Below, in pieces: positions 44,570 through 52,551 of a stretch of DNA of 64,000 nucleotides. A program made the position numbers and the translations under genes. The stretch's first letter is position 1. Every line of letters begins with the position of its first letter. A model generated the notes under the pieces. That model worked only from the letters and a program-made list of their open reading frames with translations, searched no databases and was not told where the DNA came from. The stretch comes from JAFGCL01 sp964492335 (GTDB taxonomy: Bacteria; Chloroflexota; Dehalococcoidia; UBA2247; RBG-13-53-26): contig CAZBJX010000006.1 in the NCBI GenBank assembly GCA_964492335.1, forward strand, positions 1-64,000, read 5' to 3'.

Positions 44570-45538
44570 TCACTTCCTGCCATCCCCGGCGGGCGGCTGC
44601 GCCCCGAAGCCCCAGTCGGCCCCGAGGTTGTCCTTGGTCACCTTCATCAGCACCATCACCTCATGGCTGACCACCCCGGGCACCGTGCCGAGGTACTCCC
44701 TGACGAACCTGGACAGGTCCTCCCGGGTCTTGAGGAAGATGGTGAAGAGCAGATCGAAGGACCCGGTGGTAATGACCACGTGGTGCGTCTCCGGCGATGC
44801 GGAGAGGGTGGCGGCGGCCTGGTCGATCATGCCCGGCCGCATGCTGAGGCCGATGTTGGCCCTGATGGTGTAGCCCAGGCGGACCGGGTCGGCCACGGCG
44901 ATGACCTGCAGGACCTGGTCCTCGATCAGGCGCTCGATCCGCCGCCGGGCCGTGGCCTTGCTGCACCCGGCGGGGCCGGCCAGGCTGGTGTAGGCGCTGC
45001 GGGGGCTGGCGCGGAGCTGCCGCAGCAGGCGGTAGTCCAGCTCGTCGAGCCGCCGCCGGGGAGGCCTGCCCCCGCCGGCGGATATGCTCCTGTTGGCCAG
45101 CATGGAGAGAGAGAACTTGGCCACCTTGAGGCTGACCATGGTCTCGGCCCTGGTGATGTCCTTGATGGGCGCCAGGCTGGAGCTGACGAAATCCCACAGG
45201 TCCACCGTCTCCGGCAGGGACACCGAGGCGAAGATGTCGTAGCGCCCGGTGTGCATGGACACGTGGTACACCTCGCGGATGTCCGCCAGCCGGCGGGCCA
45301 CGGAATCGATCCGGCTGGGCGGCGCATTGATGGCCACCAGCAGCTGCCGGGTGTGGCCGATGGCCAGCGGGTCGACCAGCGTCAGGAAGCGGATGACCCT
45401 GTGCCGCTCCAGCCGCTCGAGCCGGTCGGCGATGGTGGACCAGCTCAGCCGCAGGTTGCCCGCCAGATCGGTGACGCTCTGCCGCCCGTCCCGCTCCAGC
45501 TCGGCGATGAGGCGCAGGTCAAGCTCGTCCAGTAGCAC
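44570..45538 (-). CDS. double-domain Lrp/AsnC-family regulator (copy 3)
   Basis: A 322-residue protein with two Lrp units. The helix-turn-helix regions start LDELDLRLIAELERDGRQ and LDELDYRLLRQLRASPR. The RAM motifs are MHTGRYDIFASVSL and TTGSFDLLFTIFL, less conserved than in copies 1 and 2. The start is a GTG at 45538 with AAGGTGG upstream. It is cotranscribed with the metallo-beta-lactamase gene and divergent from the VOC/glycyl radical operon. The shared upstream region has palindromes that it might bind. Confidence 0.87.
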   Translation of the reverse strand: MLLDELDLRLIAELERDGRQSVTDLAGNLRLSWSTIADRLERLERHRVIRFLTLVDPLAIGHTRQLLVAINAPPSRIDSVARRLADIREVYHVSMHTGRYDIFASVSLPETVDLWDFVSSSLAPIKDITRAETMVSLKVAKFSLSMLANRSISAGGGRPPRRRLDELDYRLLRQLRASPRSAYTSLAGPAGCSKATARRRIERLIEDQVLQVIAVADPVRLGYTIRANIGLSMRPGMIDQAAATLSASPETHHVVITTGSFDLLFTIFLKTREDLSRFVREYLGTVPGVVSHEVMVLMKVTKDNLGADWGFGAQPPAGDGRK

Positions 45539-45577
45539 AGGCTGCCACCTTGATGATCTCTTTCACGCCGATAAGGG

Positions 45578-45590
45578 ATGTCAATGACAT
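45578..45590. promoter_or_regulatory. palindrome ATGTCA-A-TGACAT in the divergent promoter region
   Basis: A perfect 13-bp palindrome with 6-bp arms, sharing the TGTCA/TGACA core with the larger palindrome at 45615. It lies in the 5' leader of double-Lrp copy 3. A possible second operator. Confidence 0.45.
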
Positions 45591-45614
45591 AGTTCTGGTT
45601 TCTTCTAGCATATT

Positions 45615-45645
45615 GTTGACACGATTGTCAACCGCACGGTAGAAT
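45615..45645. promoter_or_regulatory. palindromic operator overlapping the -35 elements of two divergent promoters
   Basis: GTTGACA-CGAT-TGTCAAC (45615-45632) is a perfect inverted repeat. Its plus-strand TTGACA (45616-45621) with an 18-nt spacer and TAGAAT (45640-45645) is a near-consensus promoter for the VOC/GRE operon. Its minus-strand TTGACA (45631-45626) points at the Lrp gene with a weaker -10 (TAGAAG, 18-nt spacer). Bound protein would block both. Confidence 0.6.
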
Positions 45646-45669
45646 GGGCGAAAAAGGCGGGGAGGTCGC

Positions 45670-46224
45670 ATGCCAACGCAGATTCCGCACCTGGTCAAGG
45701 TGAACGAGCTCTTCCAGACGGGCATCGTGGTGCGCGATGTGGAGAAGGGGATCCGGGAGTACGGCCGCCTGTTCGGGACAGCCCCTGACGAGTGGTGGGT
45801 GGTCACCATAGACGACAGCCTGTGCCGGCTGACCTATCGGGGACGGCCCTCAAGCCACAGCTTCAAGGCGGCCATGGTCATGGTGGGGGACCTCATGATA
45901 GAGCTCCTGCAGCCGCTGGAGGGGATGGGCACCTACCGCGAGTTCCTGGAGCAGCGGGGGGAGGGGGTCCATCACCTGGGCCACGTGATCGTTCCGGACC
46001 TGGAGGCGGTGATGGAGAAGATGGAGAAGGAGGGCTTTCCCGTCGTGGAGACCGGACAGCCCCGGGGCCCCGCGCAGGGAGGCGGCCACAAGTGGGCCTA
46101 CATCGACACCTCTGCCGCGCTGGGGTACATCACGGAGTACTCCCAGGGGACCGACCCCAGGGTTTCCCTGCGGATGTACCACGAGTACCGGAAGAAGAAG
46201 GCGGAGGGCAAGTCAGGGCGTTGA
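45670..46224 (+). CDS. VOC-family (glyoxalase fold) protein
   Basis: A 184-residue vicinal-oxygen-chelate protein, similar in layout to methylmalonyl-CoA epimerase and glyoxalase I. It has an N-terminal FQTGIVVRDVEKGIREYGRLFG, a mid-protein IELLQPLEG metal-site strand, HHLGHVIVPDLEAVM and a final YIDTSAALGYITEYSQ. SD GGGGAGG is 5 nt before the ATG. It is the first gene of the glyoxalase-GRE-activase-ADH operon; an epimerase, isomerase or lyase step on the GRE substrate or product is plausible. Confidence 0.8.
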   Translation: MPTQIPHLVKVNELFQTGIVVRDVEKGIREYGRLFGTAPDEWWVVTIDDSLCRLTYRGRPSSHSFKAAMVMVGDLMIELLQPLEGMGTYREFLEQRGEGVHHLGHVIVPDLEAVMEKMEKEGFPVVETGQPRGPAQGGGHKWAYIDTSAALGYITEYSQGTDPRVSLRMYHEYRKKKAEGKSGR

Positions 46225-46257
46225 GGCGCGGCTTCATGCCAGGGAGGATAAACCGGG

Positions 46258-48699
46258 ATGGTCATGGAAGCCAGTGAAGCGAAGGCGGCCGGGGGCAGGC
46301 CCTGCCGGCCCAGCACTCCCCGGACCCGCAGGCTGAAGGAAGTCTACATGGGGCACAGGCCCGGCATCTGTGTCGAACGCAGCGTGCTGGTCACCGATTC
46401 CTACCGGAAGACGGAGGCCCTCCCGCCGGTGCTGCGGCAGGCCATGGCCTTCGACCGGGTGCTGTCGGAGATGCCCATCTGGGTCCAGGACGGCGAGCTT
46501 ATCGCGGCCAACATCGCCTCGAGGCCCAGGGGGGCCTTTCTCTTCCCGGAATACGACGACACCTGGCTGAAGAGGGAGCTGGACACCATCTCCACCAGGA
46601 AGGATGACCCCTGGCTTCTGAGCGATGAGGACAAGGCCCGGGTCAGGGGCTGCATGGACTACTGGCGGGGCCGCAGCCTCTCCGCGGTGTGCGACGCGCT
46701 GACCGTGGACGAGGTGCGGCAGGCGGAGAGGAACTCCTTCATCGACATCCGCATGGGCAAGCAGGGCGGCATCGGGCACATCGTGCCCGATATCGAAACG
46801 GTCATAGAGCGGGGCCTGAACTCGTTGATAGAAGCGGCCGAGGACCATATCCGGCGCCTGGACCTGGCCAACCCCGAGGGATTCGCCAGGCTGCCCTTCC
46901 TGCGGGCGGTGGTGATAGCGGACAGGGCGGTGATCAAGTGGGCCGGGCGGTTCGCCGCGCTGGCCAGGGAGAGGGCGGCGGCGGAGCCGGACCCCGGGAG
47001 GAAGCGGGAGCTCGAGCAGATGGCCGAGGCCTGCGAGCGGGTGCCGGCCCATCCGGCCCGCAGCTTCCACGAGGCCCTGCAGGCGGTGGCCCTCATCATG
47101 GCCTCGGTCCAGATAGAGACCAACGGGGTCTCCATCGGGACGGGACGGCTGGACCAGTACTGCTTCCCACATTATGAGAGGGACATCAGGGCGGGGGCGA
47201 TCACCCGGGAGCAGGCGCTGGAGCTGCTGGAGTGCCTGTGGCTCAAGCTGGCCGAATCGAACCGGGTGGTGAGCGAGGGATTCACCCACACCCAGAGCGG
47301 CTATCCCTTCTGGATCCAGGTGCCGATAGGGGGGCAGACCGTGGACGGCTACGATGCCACCAACGATCTGTCCTACCTCCTGTTGGAGGTGTCCAGCAAC
47401 ATGCAGCTCCACGAGCCCACGGTGTCGGCCAGGATACACAAGAGGACGCCGGACGTCTTCCTCATGAAATGCTGCGAGGCCATCAGGGCCCATGGGGGAG
47501 GCAACCCCGCCCTGTTCAACGACGAGGTCATCATCCCCAGCCAGCTGGCCTGGGTCCCCGGAATCACCAAGGAGGACGCCTATGACTACTCGGTGATCGG
47601 CTGCTCCGAGATCGCCTTCGCCGGCAAGGGGACCGAGGGCATCGCCTACCACGCCATGAGCCTGGGCCGGGTCCTGGAGCTGATGCTCCAGGGGAAGGAC
47701 CCGGTGACCGGGGCGCCGCTGGCGTCAGGCCCGGGCGGCATGCTGCAGTGGCGGACCTTCGACGACATGATGGAGGCCTTCACTGAGAAGGTGCGGGCCC
47801 TCTCCCGGGCCATGTTCCTGCAGCAACTGCCGCTGATCGAGGCCCACGTGGCCCACCGGCCCTGCCCGCTCCTCTCCTCCCTGACCAGGGACTGCATCAG
47901 CCGGGGCCGCAGCTACTATGACGGCGGGGCCCTGTACGGGAACCGCGCGGCCAACGCGTGCATCGTCGGCCTGGCCACCCTGGCCAACTCGCTGGCGGCG
48001 GTCAGGAGGCTGGTCTTCGACGACCGGGCCATCACCATGGACCAGCTGAAGCATGCCCTGGAGACCAACTTCGAGGATACGGCCACCAGCCCCACGGGCC
48101 CGGCCATCCGCCAGATGTGCCTGCGCGCCCCGAAGTACGGCAACGACGACCCATACGTGGACCGCCTGGCCAAGGACAGCCTGAACATCGTGGTGAGGGA
48201 GATGCGCAGGCACCAGACCCGGCCGGGCCAGGGCTACGGGGCCACCATCTCCCCGGTGACGGCCCACATGAGCTACGGGGCCATCTGCGGCGCCACGCCC
48301 GACGGGCGGAGGGCGGGGGAGCCCCTCAGCGACTCCTGCTCGCCGGCCCAGGGCACCGATGTCAACGGCCCGACGGCGGCCATCAAGTCGGTGGCCGGAC
48401 TGGAGCACATGAACCTGGTGCAGGGGACGATCTTCAACATGAAGATGCACCCCGGGCCCCTGGAGACCCGGGCGGGAATGCGCAAGTGGGCGGACCTGGT
48501 CCGCACCTACTTCGACCTGGGGGGGTGGGAGGTCCAGTTCAACGTGGTCAGCTCAGACACCCTGAGGGAGGCGCAGCGGCGCCCCGAGGAGCACCGGGAC
48601 CTGGTGGTCCGGGTGGTGGGCTACAGCGCCTTCTTCGTGGAGCTGGAGAAGGTGGTCCAGGACGACATCATCGCCAGGACGGAGCACTGCGGGGCGTAG
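46258..48699 (+). CDS. glycyl radical enzyme (PFL/diol-dehydratase superfamily), unusual active-site motif
   Basis: An 813-residue glycyl radical enzyme. The C-terminal glycyl motif is RVVGYSAFF with the radical glycine at G788. The thiyl-radical cysteine is C449, in the motif VIGCSEIAF; the usual dehydratase/lyase motif is GCVE. The Glu after it, used as a base in dehydratases, is kept. Other core segments are NPALFNDE and CGATPDGR. AGGGAGGA lies upstream of ATG 46258. Its own activase starts 25 bp after the stop. It is not PFL itself (no CC pair) and fits no substrate class I can name; lyase or dehydratase on a diol or similar compound is likely. Confidence 0.9.
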   Translation: MVMEASEAKAAGGRPCRPSTPRTRRLKEVYMGHRPGICVERSVLVTDSYRKTEALPPVLRQAMAFDRVLSEMPIWVQDGELIAANIASRPRGAFLFPEYDDTWLKRELDTISTRKDDPWLLSDEDKARVRGCMDYWRGRSLSAVCDALTVDEVRQAERNSFIDIRMGKQGGIGHIVPDIETVIERGLNSLIEAAEDHIRRLDLANPEGFARLPFLRAVVIADRAVIKWAGRFAALARERAAAEPDPGRKRELEQMAEACERVPAHPARSFHEALQAVALIMASVQIETNGVSIGTGRLDQYCFPHYERDIRAGAITREQALELLECLWLKLAESNRVVSEGFTHTQSGYPFWIQVPIGGQTVDGYDATNDLSYLLLEVSSNMQLHEPTVSARIHKRTPDVFLMKCCEAIRAHGGGNPALFNDEVIIPSQLAWVPGITKEDAYDYSVIGCSEIAFAGKGTEGIAYHAMSLGRVLELMLQGKDPVTGAPLASGPGGMLQWRTFDDMMEAFTEKVRALSRAMFLQQLPLIEAHVAHRPCPLLSSLTRDCISRGRSYYDGGALYGNRAANACIVGLATLANSLAAVRRLVFDDRAITMDQLKHALETNFEDTATSPTGPAIRQMCLRAPKYGNDDPYVDRLAKDSLNIVVREMRRHQTRPGQGYGATISPVTAHMSYGAICGATPDGRRAGEPLSDSCSPAQGTDVNGPTAAIKSVAGLEHMNLVQGTIFNMKMHPGPLETRAGMRKWADLVRTYFDLGGWEVQFNVVSSDTLREAQRRPEEHRDLVVRVVGYSAFFVELEKVVQDDIIARTEHCGA

Positions 48700-48723
48700 C
48701 CGGTGGGCCACGGAGCGGGCACC

Positions 48724-49659
48724 ATGAGCGTGGCGATCTCCGGGCAGGTCTTCAACATCCAGCGCTACTCCATTCACGACGGCGCCGGGATCAGGACCCT
48801 GGTCTTCCTCAAGGGCTGCCCGCTGCGGTGCCTGTGGTGCTGCAACCCGGAGTCCCAGAAGGGCGGCCCGGAGCTGGGCTTCATCGCCTCCCGCTGCGTC
48901 GGGGACAGGGGGTGCGGGGCGCCCTGCGTCCCCGCCTGCCCCATCAGCGCCATCCGGCTGGGCCCGGAGGGCCGGCCGGAGATCGACCGGGCGGCCTGCG
49001 ACGCCTGCGGCCGGTGCGCCGCGGCCTGCGGCCCAGAGGCGCTCAGGGTGGTCGGCCGGGAGATGACCGTCGCCGGGGTGATGGCGGAGGTGGAGAAGGA
49101 CCGCCCCTTCTACCGGCGGTCCGGCGGGGGTATGACGGTGGGGGGCGGCGAGCCTCTGGCGCAGCACCGCTTCGCCGCGGCGCTGCTGGAGGCGGCCCGG
49201 GACGCCTACCTGCACACGGCGCTGGAGACCTGCGGCCACGGCCCGTGGGCCCATCTTGAAGGGCTGCTCAGGCATGTCGACCTGCTGCAGTTCGATATCA
49301 AGCACATGGACGCCGCCAGGCACCGGGAGCTGACCGGGCAGTCCAACGACCTGGTGCTGGCCAACCTCAAGAGGGTGCCGGCCGTGAAGCCCCCCGGAGA
49401 GGTGATCATCAGGGTCCCGGTGGTCCCGGGGTGCAATGACTCGGCGGACAACGTGCGGGAGACGGCGGCGCTGGTGGCCGGGCTGGGCTTCCGGCAGGTG
49501 GAGCTGGTGCCCTACCACCGGCTGGGGGCCCCCAAGTACGTCCAGTACGGCATCCCGGACCCGCTGCCGGACTGCCCTTCAGCCTCTGGGGGCCGCCTGG
49601 AGGAGCTCAGGAGGATTGTAGAAGAGGCCGGCCTGACGGAGACAGGCGGGACCATCTGA
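48724..49659 (+). CDS. glycyl radical enzyme activase (radical SAM)
   Basis: A 311-residue radical SAM activase that makes the glycyl radical on the enzyme encoded upstream. The SAM [4Fe-4S] motif is CPLRCLWC (C-x3-C-x2-C). Between it and the barrel is a ferredoxin-like insert with two Cys clusters (CGAPCVPACP and CDACGRCAAAC), the hallmark of activases of non-PFL enzymes. The GGGEPL motif for SAM follows. I chose ATG 48724 over GTG 48703; GGAGCGGG lies upstream. Confidence 0.93.
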   Translation: MSVAISGQVFNIQRYSIHDGAGIRTLVFLKGCPLRCLWCCNPESQKGGPELGFIASRCVGDRGCGAPCVPACPISAIRLGPEGRPEIDRAACDACGRCAAACGPEALRVVGREMTVAGVMAEVEKDRPFYRRSGGGMTVGGGEPLAQHRFAAALLEAARDAYLHTALETCGHGPWAHLEGLLRHVDLLQFDIKHMDAARHRELTGQSNDLVLANLKRVPAVKPPGEVIIRVPVVPGCNDSADNVRETAALVAGLGFRQVELVPYHRLGAPKYVQYGIPDPLPDCPSASGGRLEELRRIVEEAGLTETGGTI

Positions 49660-49688
49660 CGGCCGTCAGCGGGCAAAGGAGCGAAGGA

Positions 49689-50627
49689 ATGCGCGGCGTG
49701 TTCTTCAGGGACGGTGAAGTGGAGCTGAGGGAGATCGAGGAGCCTTCCGGCGAAGGGGCCCGGGTCCGGGTGCGGTCCATCGGCATCTGCGGCTCGGACC
49801 TGCACATGCTGGAGGCGAGGTCTCCCCTGGAGTTCGTGGCCGGCCATGAGGTGGCCGGGGTGCTGGACGACGGGACCCCGGTGGCGGTGGAGCCCTCCAT
49901 GCCCTGCGGGGAATGCCCCCTCTGCCGGTCGGGCGACTACAACCTCTGCCCCTCGGGGGCGGGGAAGTCGCTGGGCATCGGCCGGAACGGGGGGATGGCC
50001 GACGTGGTCCGGGTGCCTCCGGGCTGCCTGGCATATCTCCCATCGAACGTGGACGTGCGCGACGCATGCCTCGTCGAGCCGCTGGCGGTGGCGGTGCACG
50101 GCCTGCAGCGCGCGGGGCTGGAGGGCGGCCAGCGGGTGGCGGTGATCGGGGGAGGCGCCATCGGCCTCTGCGCGGTGGCGGCGGCCAGGGCCGCCAGTGC
50201 CGCCACCGTGGGGCTCGCGGCCCGCTACGAGCACCAGGTGGCCGCGGGGCGGTCCCTGGGGGCTGAGGCCATCGACGGGCGGTACGACCTGGTCGTCGAG
50301 TGCGCCGGGACCGAGAAGGCGGTGAACACCGCGGTCAGGCTGTGCCGGCCGAAGGGCAGGGTCCTGGTCCTGGGGACGCACTGGAGCGGGCTGCCCTTGC
50401 CCCAGGTGCTGGTGATGATGAAGGAGGTGACGGTCGTCTCCTCTTTCATGTATGCCGTCAGCGGCGCGGTGCGCGACTTCGACGTGGCGGCGATGCTTCT
50501 CTCCAGGCAGCCCGCCATAGCCAGGGCCCTGATCACCCACCGGTTTCCCCTGGCGCAGGCCGGGCAGGCCTTCGCGGCGGCCCGGGACCGCAAGGCGGGT
50601 GCCATCAAGGTGGTGCTGGAGCCGTAG
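49689..50627 (+). CDS. zinc-dependent alcohol dehydrogenase (MDR family)
   Basis: A 312-residue medium-chain dehydrogenase. Catalytic zinc ligands are in ICGSDLH and GHE, the structural zinc site is CGECPLCRSGDYNLC, and the NAD domain has VAVIGGGAIGLCAVAAA. It ends shortly after AGAIKVVLEP; at 312 residues it is short for the family (about 340-350) but all motifs are present. It follows the GRE activase by 29 bp, so it should oxidise or reduce the GRE substrate or product. AAAGGAGCGAAGGA precedes the ATG. Confidence 0.88.
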   Translation: MRGVFFRDGEVELREIEEPSGEGARVRVRSIGICGSDLHMLEARSPLEFVAGHEVAGVLDDGTPVAVEPSMPCGECPLCRSGDYNLCPSGAGKSLGIGRNGGMADVVRVPPGCLAYLPSNVDVRDACLVEPLAVAVHGLQRAGLEGGQRVAVIGGGAIGLCAVAAARAASAATVGLAARYEHQVAAGRSLGAEAIDGRYDLVVECAGTEKAVNTAVRLCRPKGRVLVLGTHWSGLPLPQVLVMMKEVTVVSSFMYAVSGAVRDFDVAAMLLSRQPAIARALITHRFPLAQAGQAFAAARDRKAGAIKVVLEP

Positions 50628-50664
50628 CGGCCCGCGCGGGAGTCCCAGCCCTCGAGCATCAGTC

Positions 50665-50673
50665 TGATATAAT
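50665..50673 (+). promoter_or_regulatory. extended -10 promoter upstream of the cytochrome b5/DUF2231 gene
   Basis: TG-A-TATAAT at 50665-50673, a consensus extended -10 with no clear -35, 45 nt upstream of the start codon at 50719. Confidence 0.5.
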
Positions 50674-50718
50674 CCGGAGTAGGCCCCGCGCCGTGATCCG
50701 GGAAAGATGGAGGGAGCG

Positions 50719-51414
50719 ATGGACCGGCAGATCACCGAGGACGAACTGATCAGCAACGACGGCCAGGACGGGCGCCCGGCATGGGTGGCCTACCGGGGGA
50801 AGGTGTACGACGTCTCCGCCAGCCGGCTGTGGCGGGGGGGCGCCCACATGAAGCGCCACCAGGCGGGGAAGGACCTCACGGCGGAGTTCGGGGCAGCCCC
50901 TCACGACGAGGTTGTTCTGCAGGACATGCCCGTGGTGGGCAGGCTGGCGGCCGCGGAGAAGAAGGGCCTGCCGCCGCTGGTGCAGATCTATCTGGACCAG
51001 CACCCGCACCCCGTCTCGGTCCACTTCCCCATCGCCCTGACGCTGGCCTCGGCGGCTTTCCTGGCCGCCCACCTGGTCACCCGGGCCGGTGGCCTGGCGG
51101 ATGGCGCGTACTACCTGCTTCTGGGGGTGGCCGTGATAGCCCCGCTGTCCGCGCTGGCCGGGGTGTCCAGCTGGTGGTTCAACTACGGGCACCGGCGGAC
51201 GGGGACGTTCGTGGGCAAGGCCGTCCTCTCGGCGGCTCTCTTCGTGACGGGGGTAGTGACGGCGGTCGTGTGGTCCCTCCAGCGCCAGGCGGTGGTGGAC
51301 CGGGAGGCGGTGGCCTGGGTCTGCCTGGCGCTGCTGCTGGTGATGTCCGTGCTGGTGCTGTCACTGGGGCACCTGGGCGGGTCCCTGGTGTTCCCGCCGC
51401 GGAAGAAGCCCTGA
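50719..51414 (+). CDS. cytochrome b5-like heme domain fused to DUF2231 membrane domain
   Basis: A 231-residue two-domain protein. Residues 1-80 are a cytochrome b5-like fold (AWVAYRGKVYDVSASRLWRGG; heme ligand His likely in HMKRHQAG and in APHDE). Residues 95-225 carry four hydrophobic helices of the DUF2231 type (HPHPVSVHFPIALTLASAAFLAA). It is probably an inner-membrane electron-transfer protein. Start ATG 50719 follows GGAGGGAG; ATG 50707 is the alternative. The selenocysteine peroxiredoxin-like gene follows 123 bp later, so the two may act in one redox or peroxide response. Confidence 0.8.
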   Translation: MDRQITEDELISNDGQDGRPAWVAYRGKVYDVSASRLWRGGAHMKRHQAGKDLTAEFGAAPHDEVVLQDMPVVGRLAAAEKKGLPPLVQIYLDQHPHPVSVHFPIALTLASAAFLAAHLVTRAGGLADGAYYLLLGVAVIAPLSALAGVSSWWFNYGHRRTGTFVGKAVLSAALFVTGVVTAVVWSLQRQAVVDREAVAWVCLALLLVMSVLVLSLGHLGGSLVFPPRKKP

Positions 51415-51537
51415 CGGCGGTGCGCCATCACCGGACGATGTCCCTTGAGGCGGACCACGCCCGGTGCGATGGTCTCGACGGCAACCCGGCATCCGCGGGG
51501 TGCCCCGGGCACTTCACGGGGGAAGGAGCGTGAAGCG

Positions 51538-52047
51538 ATGACAGGCAAGGGCAAGGAGGCCCCGGATTTCTCCGCTGCCGACAGCGAAGGCCGCAATGTG
51601 AGGCTCTCCGACTTCAAGGGGCGCAAGAACGTCGTGCTGGTGTTCAACCGGGGCTTCTCCTGACCCCACTGCCGGAAGCACATGGCGCAGTTGCGTCATG
51701 ACTACCAGGGGTTCGTGGACCGGCAGACGGAGGTCATCGCCATCGGCCCGGAGACCCCGGAGGCCTTCGCCCGCTGGTGGCGCAGAAACCGGATGCCCTT
51801 CATCGGCATCGGTGATCCCCGGCATGTCATCGCCGGGCTCTTCGGCCAGCAGGTGAAGCTGCTGAAGCTGGGGCGCATGCCGGCGCTGTTCGTGATCGAT
51901 AGAGAGGGGCGGATGCGCAACGTGCATCGCGGGACGTCCATGGGGGACATCATGGCCAACGAGGAGGTACTGGCCCTGCTGGACGATATCAACCTGGAGC
52001 GGCCCACAGGGGGGGCCTCCCCCGGCGCTCCCGGGCAGAGTAGATGA
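51538..52047 (+). CDS. selenocysteine-containing peroxiredoxin/redoxin-family protein (in-frame TGA = Sec42)
   Basis: A 169-residue AhpC/TSA-like redoxin if the in-frame TGA at 51661-51663 is read as selenocysteine. Upstream the frame reads MTGKGKEAPDFSAADSEGRN and VVLVFNRGFS; after TGA it continues PHCRKHMAQLRHDYQGF. The TGA sits exactly at the peroxidatic cysteine of the family pattern (F-x-R-G-x-x-C-P-x-C), giving U-P-H-C. The rest of the fold follows (VIAIGPETPEAF; RMPALFVIDREG). An 8-bp hairpin with an AGUU loop follows, as in bacterial SECIS elements. SD GGAAGGAG precedes the ATG. Conventional calling would give a 41-residue ORF and a 5'-truncated gene. It overlaps the DUF5661-like gene's leader. 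Confidence 0.85.
51681..51700 (+). promoter_or_regulatory. putative bacterial SECIS element of the redoxin gene
   Basis: Stem 51681-51688 / 51693-51700 (8 bp, one G-U pair) with apical loop AGUU at 51689-51692. The loop begins 25 nt after the TGA and has a G in its first two positions, both within the usual bacterial SECIS range. Confidence 0.7.
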
Positions 52048-52064
52048 GAAAGGAGAGCACCACA

Positions 52065-52502
52065 ATGAAGGTCCCGGAGTACGTAACCAAGGCTGAAGTG
52101 AAGAAGGTATGCAAGGAGCTGGGCCTCAAGGACTGGTCGGCCCGCAGGGGCACCGACGTCACCGAGAAGGAGGCGGCCATCATCCTCAAGGCTGTTGATA
52201 CCGACGGCATGCCCGTACCGGTGGAGACCATGAGGAAGGGGCTGGAGGTGGAGCTGGAACATGGCACCATGTACCCGTTTGCCAACGTGACCAACAACCA
52301 CCCCATTCTCACCGCCAAGATCGTGCTGGCCCACCTCAAGGAGACCCTGGACTACTACGAGCGCCTGGAGGTCATGGAGATCGAGGGGGACCTGCTCCAC
52401 GCGGTCAAGGCCAGGGACCTCAAGAAGATCGAGCAGAAGTACCGCAAGCTGGTGGCGGCCCAGGAGCTTCTCTGGCGGGAAGCGGGCAAGGAACTCGGGT
52501 AG
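52065..52502 (+). CDS. DUF5661-like small helical protein
   Basis: A 145-residue, mainly helical protein. The segments EFxxGLEVELEHG-like (MRKGLEVELEHGTMYPFANVTNNHP), then LTAKIVLAHLKETLDYYERLEVME, match what I know as DUF5661, a family of unknown function. ATG 52065 follows AAAGGAGAG; an ATG at 52044 overlaps the previous stop and is less likely. It is translated just downstream of the selenoprotein and may share its transcript. Confidence 0.7.
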   Translation: MKVPEYVTKAEVKKVCKELGLKDWSARRGTDVTEKEAAIILKAVDTDGMPVPVETMRKGLEVELEHGTMYPFANVTNNHPILTAKIVLAHLKETLDYYERLEVMEIEGDLLHAVKARDLKKIEQKYRKLVAAQELLWREAGKELG

Positions 52503-52551
52503 CCCTGGCCCCGGGCCGGGACCGGCCCCCTGCCCAGCGTGGTCCAGCCGG

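Noticed and set aside
51661..51663. TGA in the redoxin gene as a nonsense mutation or sequencing error
   Set aside because: It falls exactly on the catalytic Cys codon, the frame is intact on both sides, a SECIS-like hairpin follows, and a second independent case lies 5 kb away. Not excluded absolutely without sel genes.
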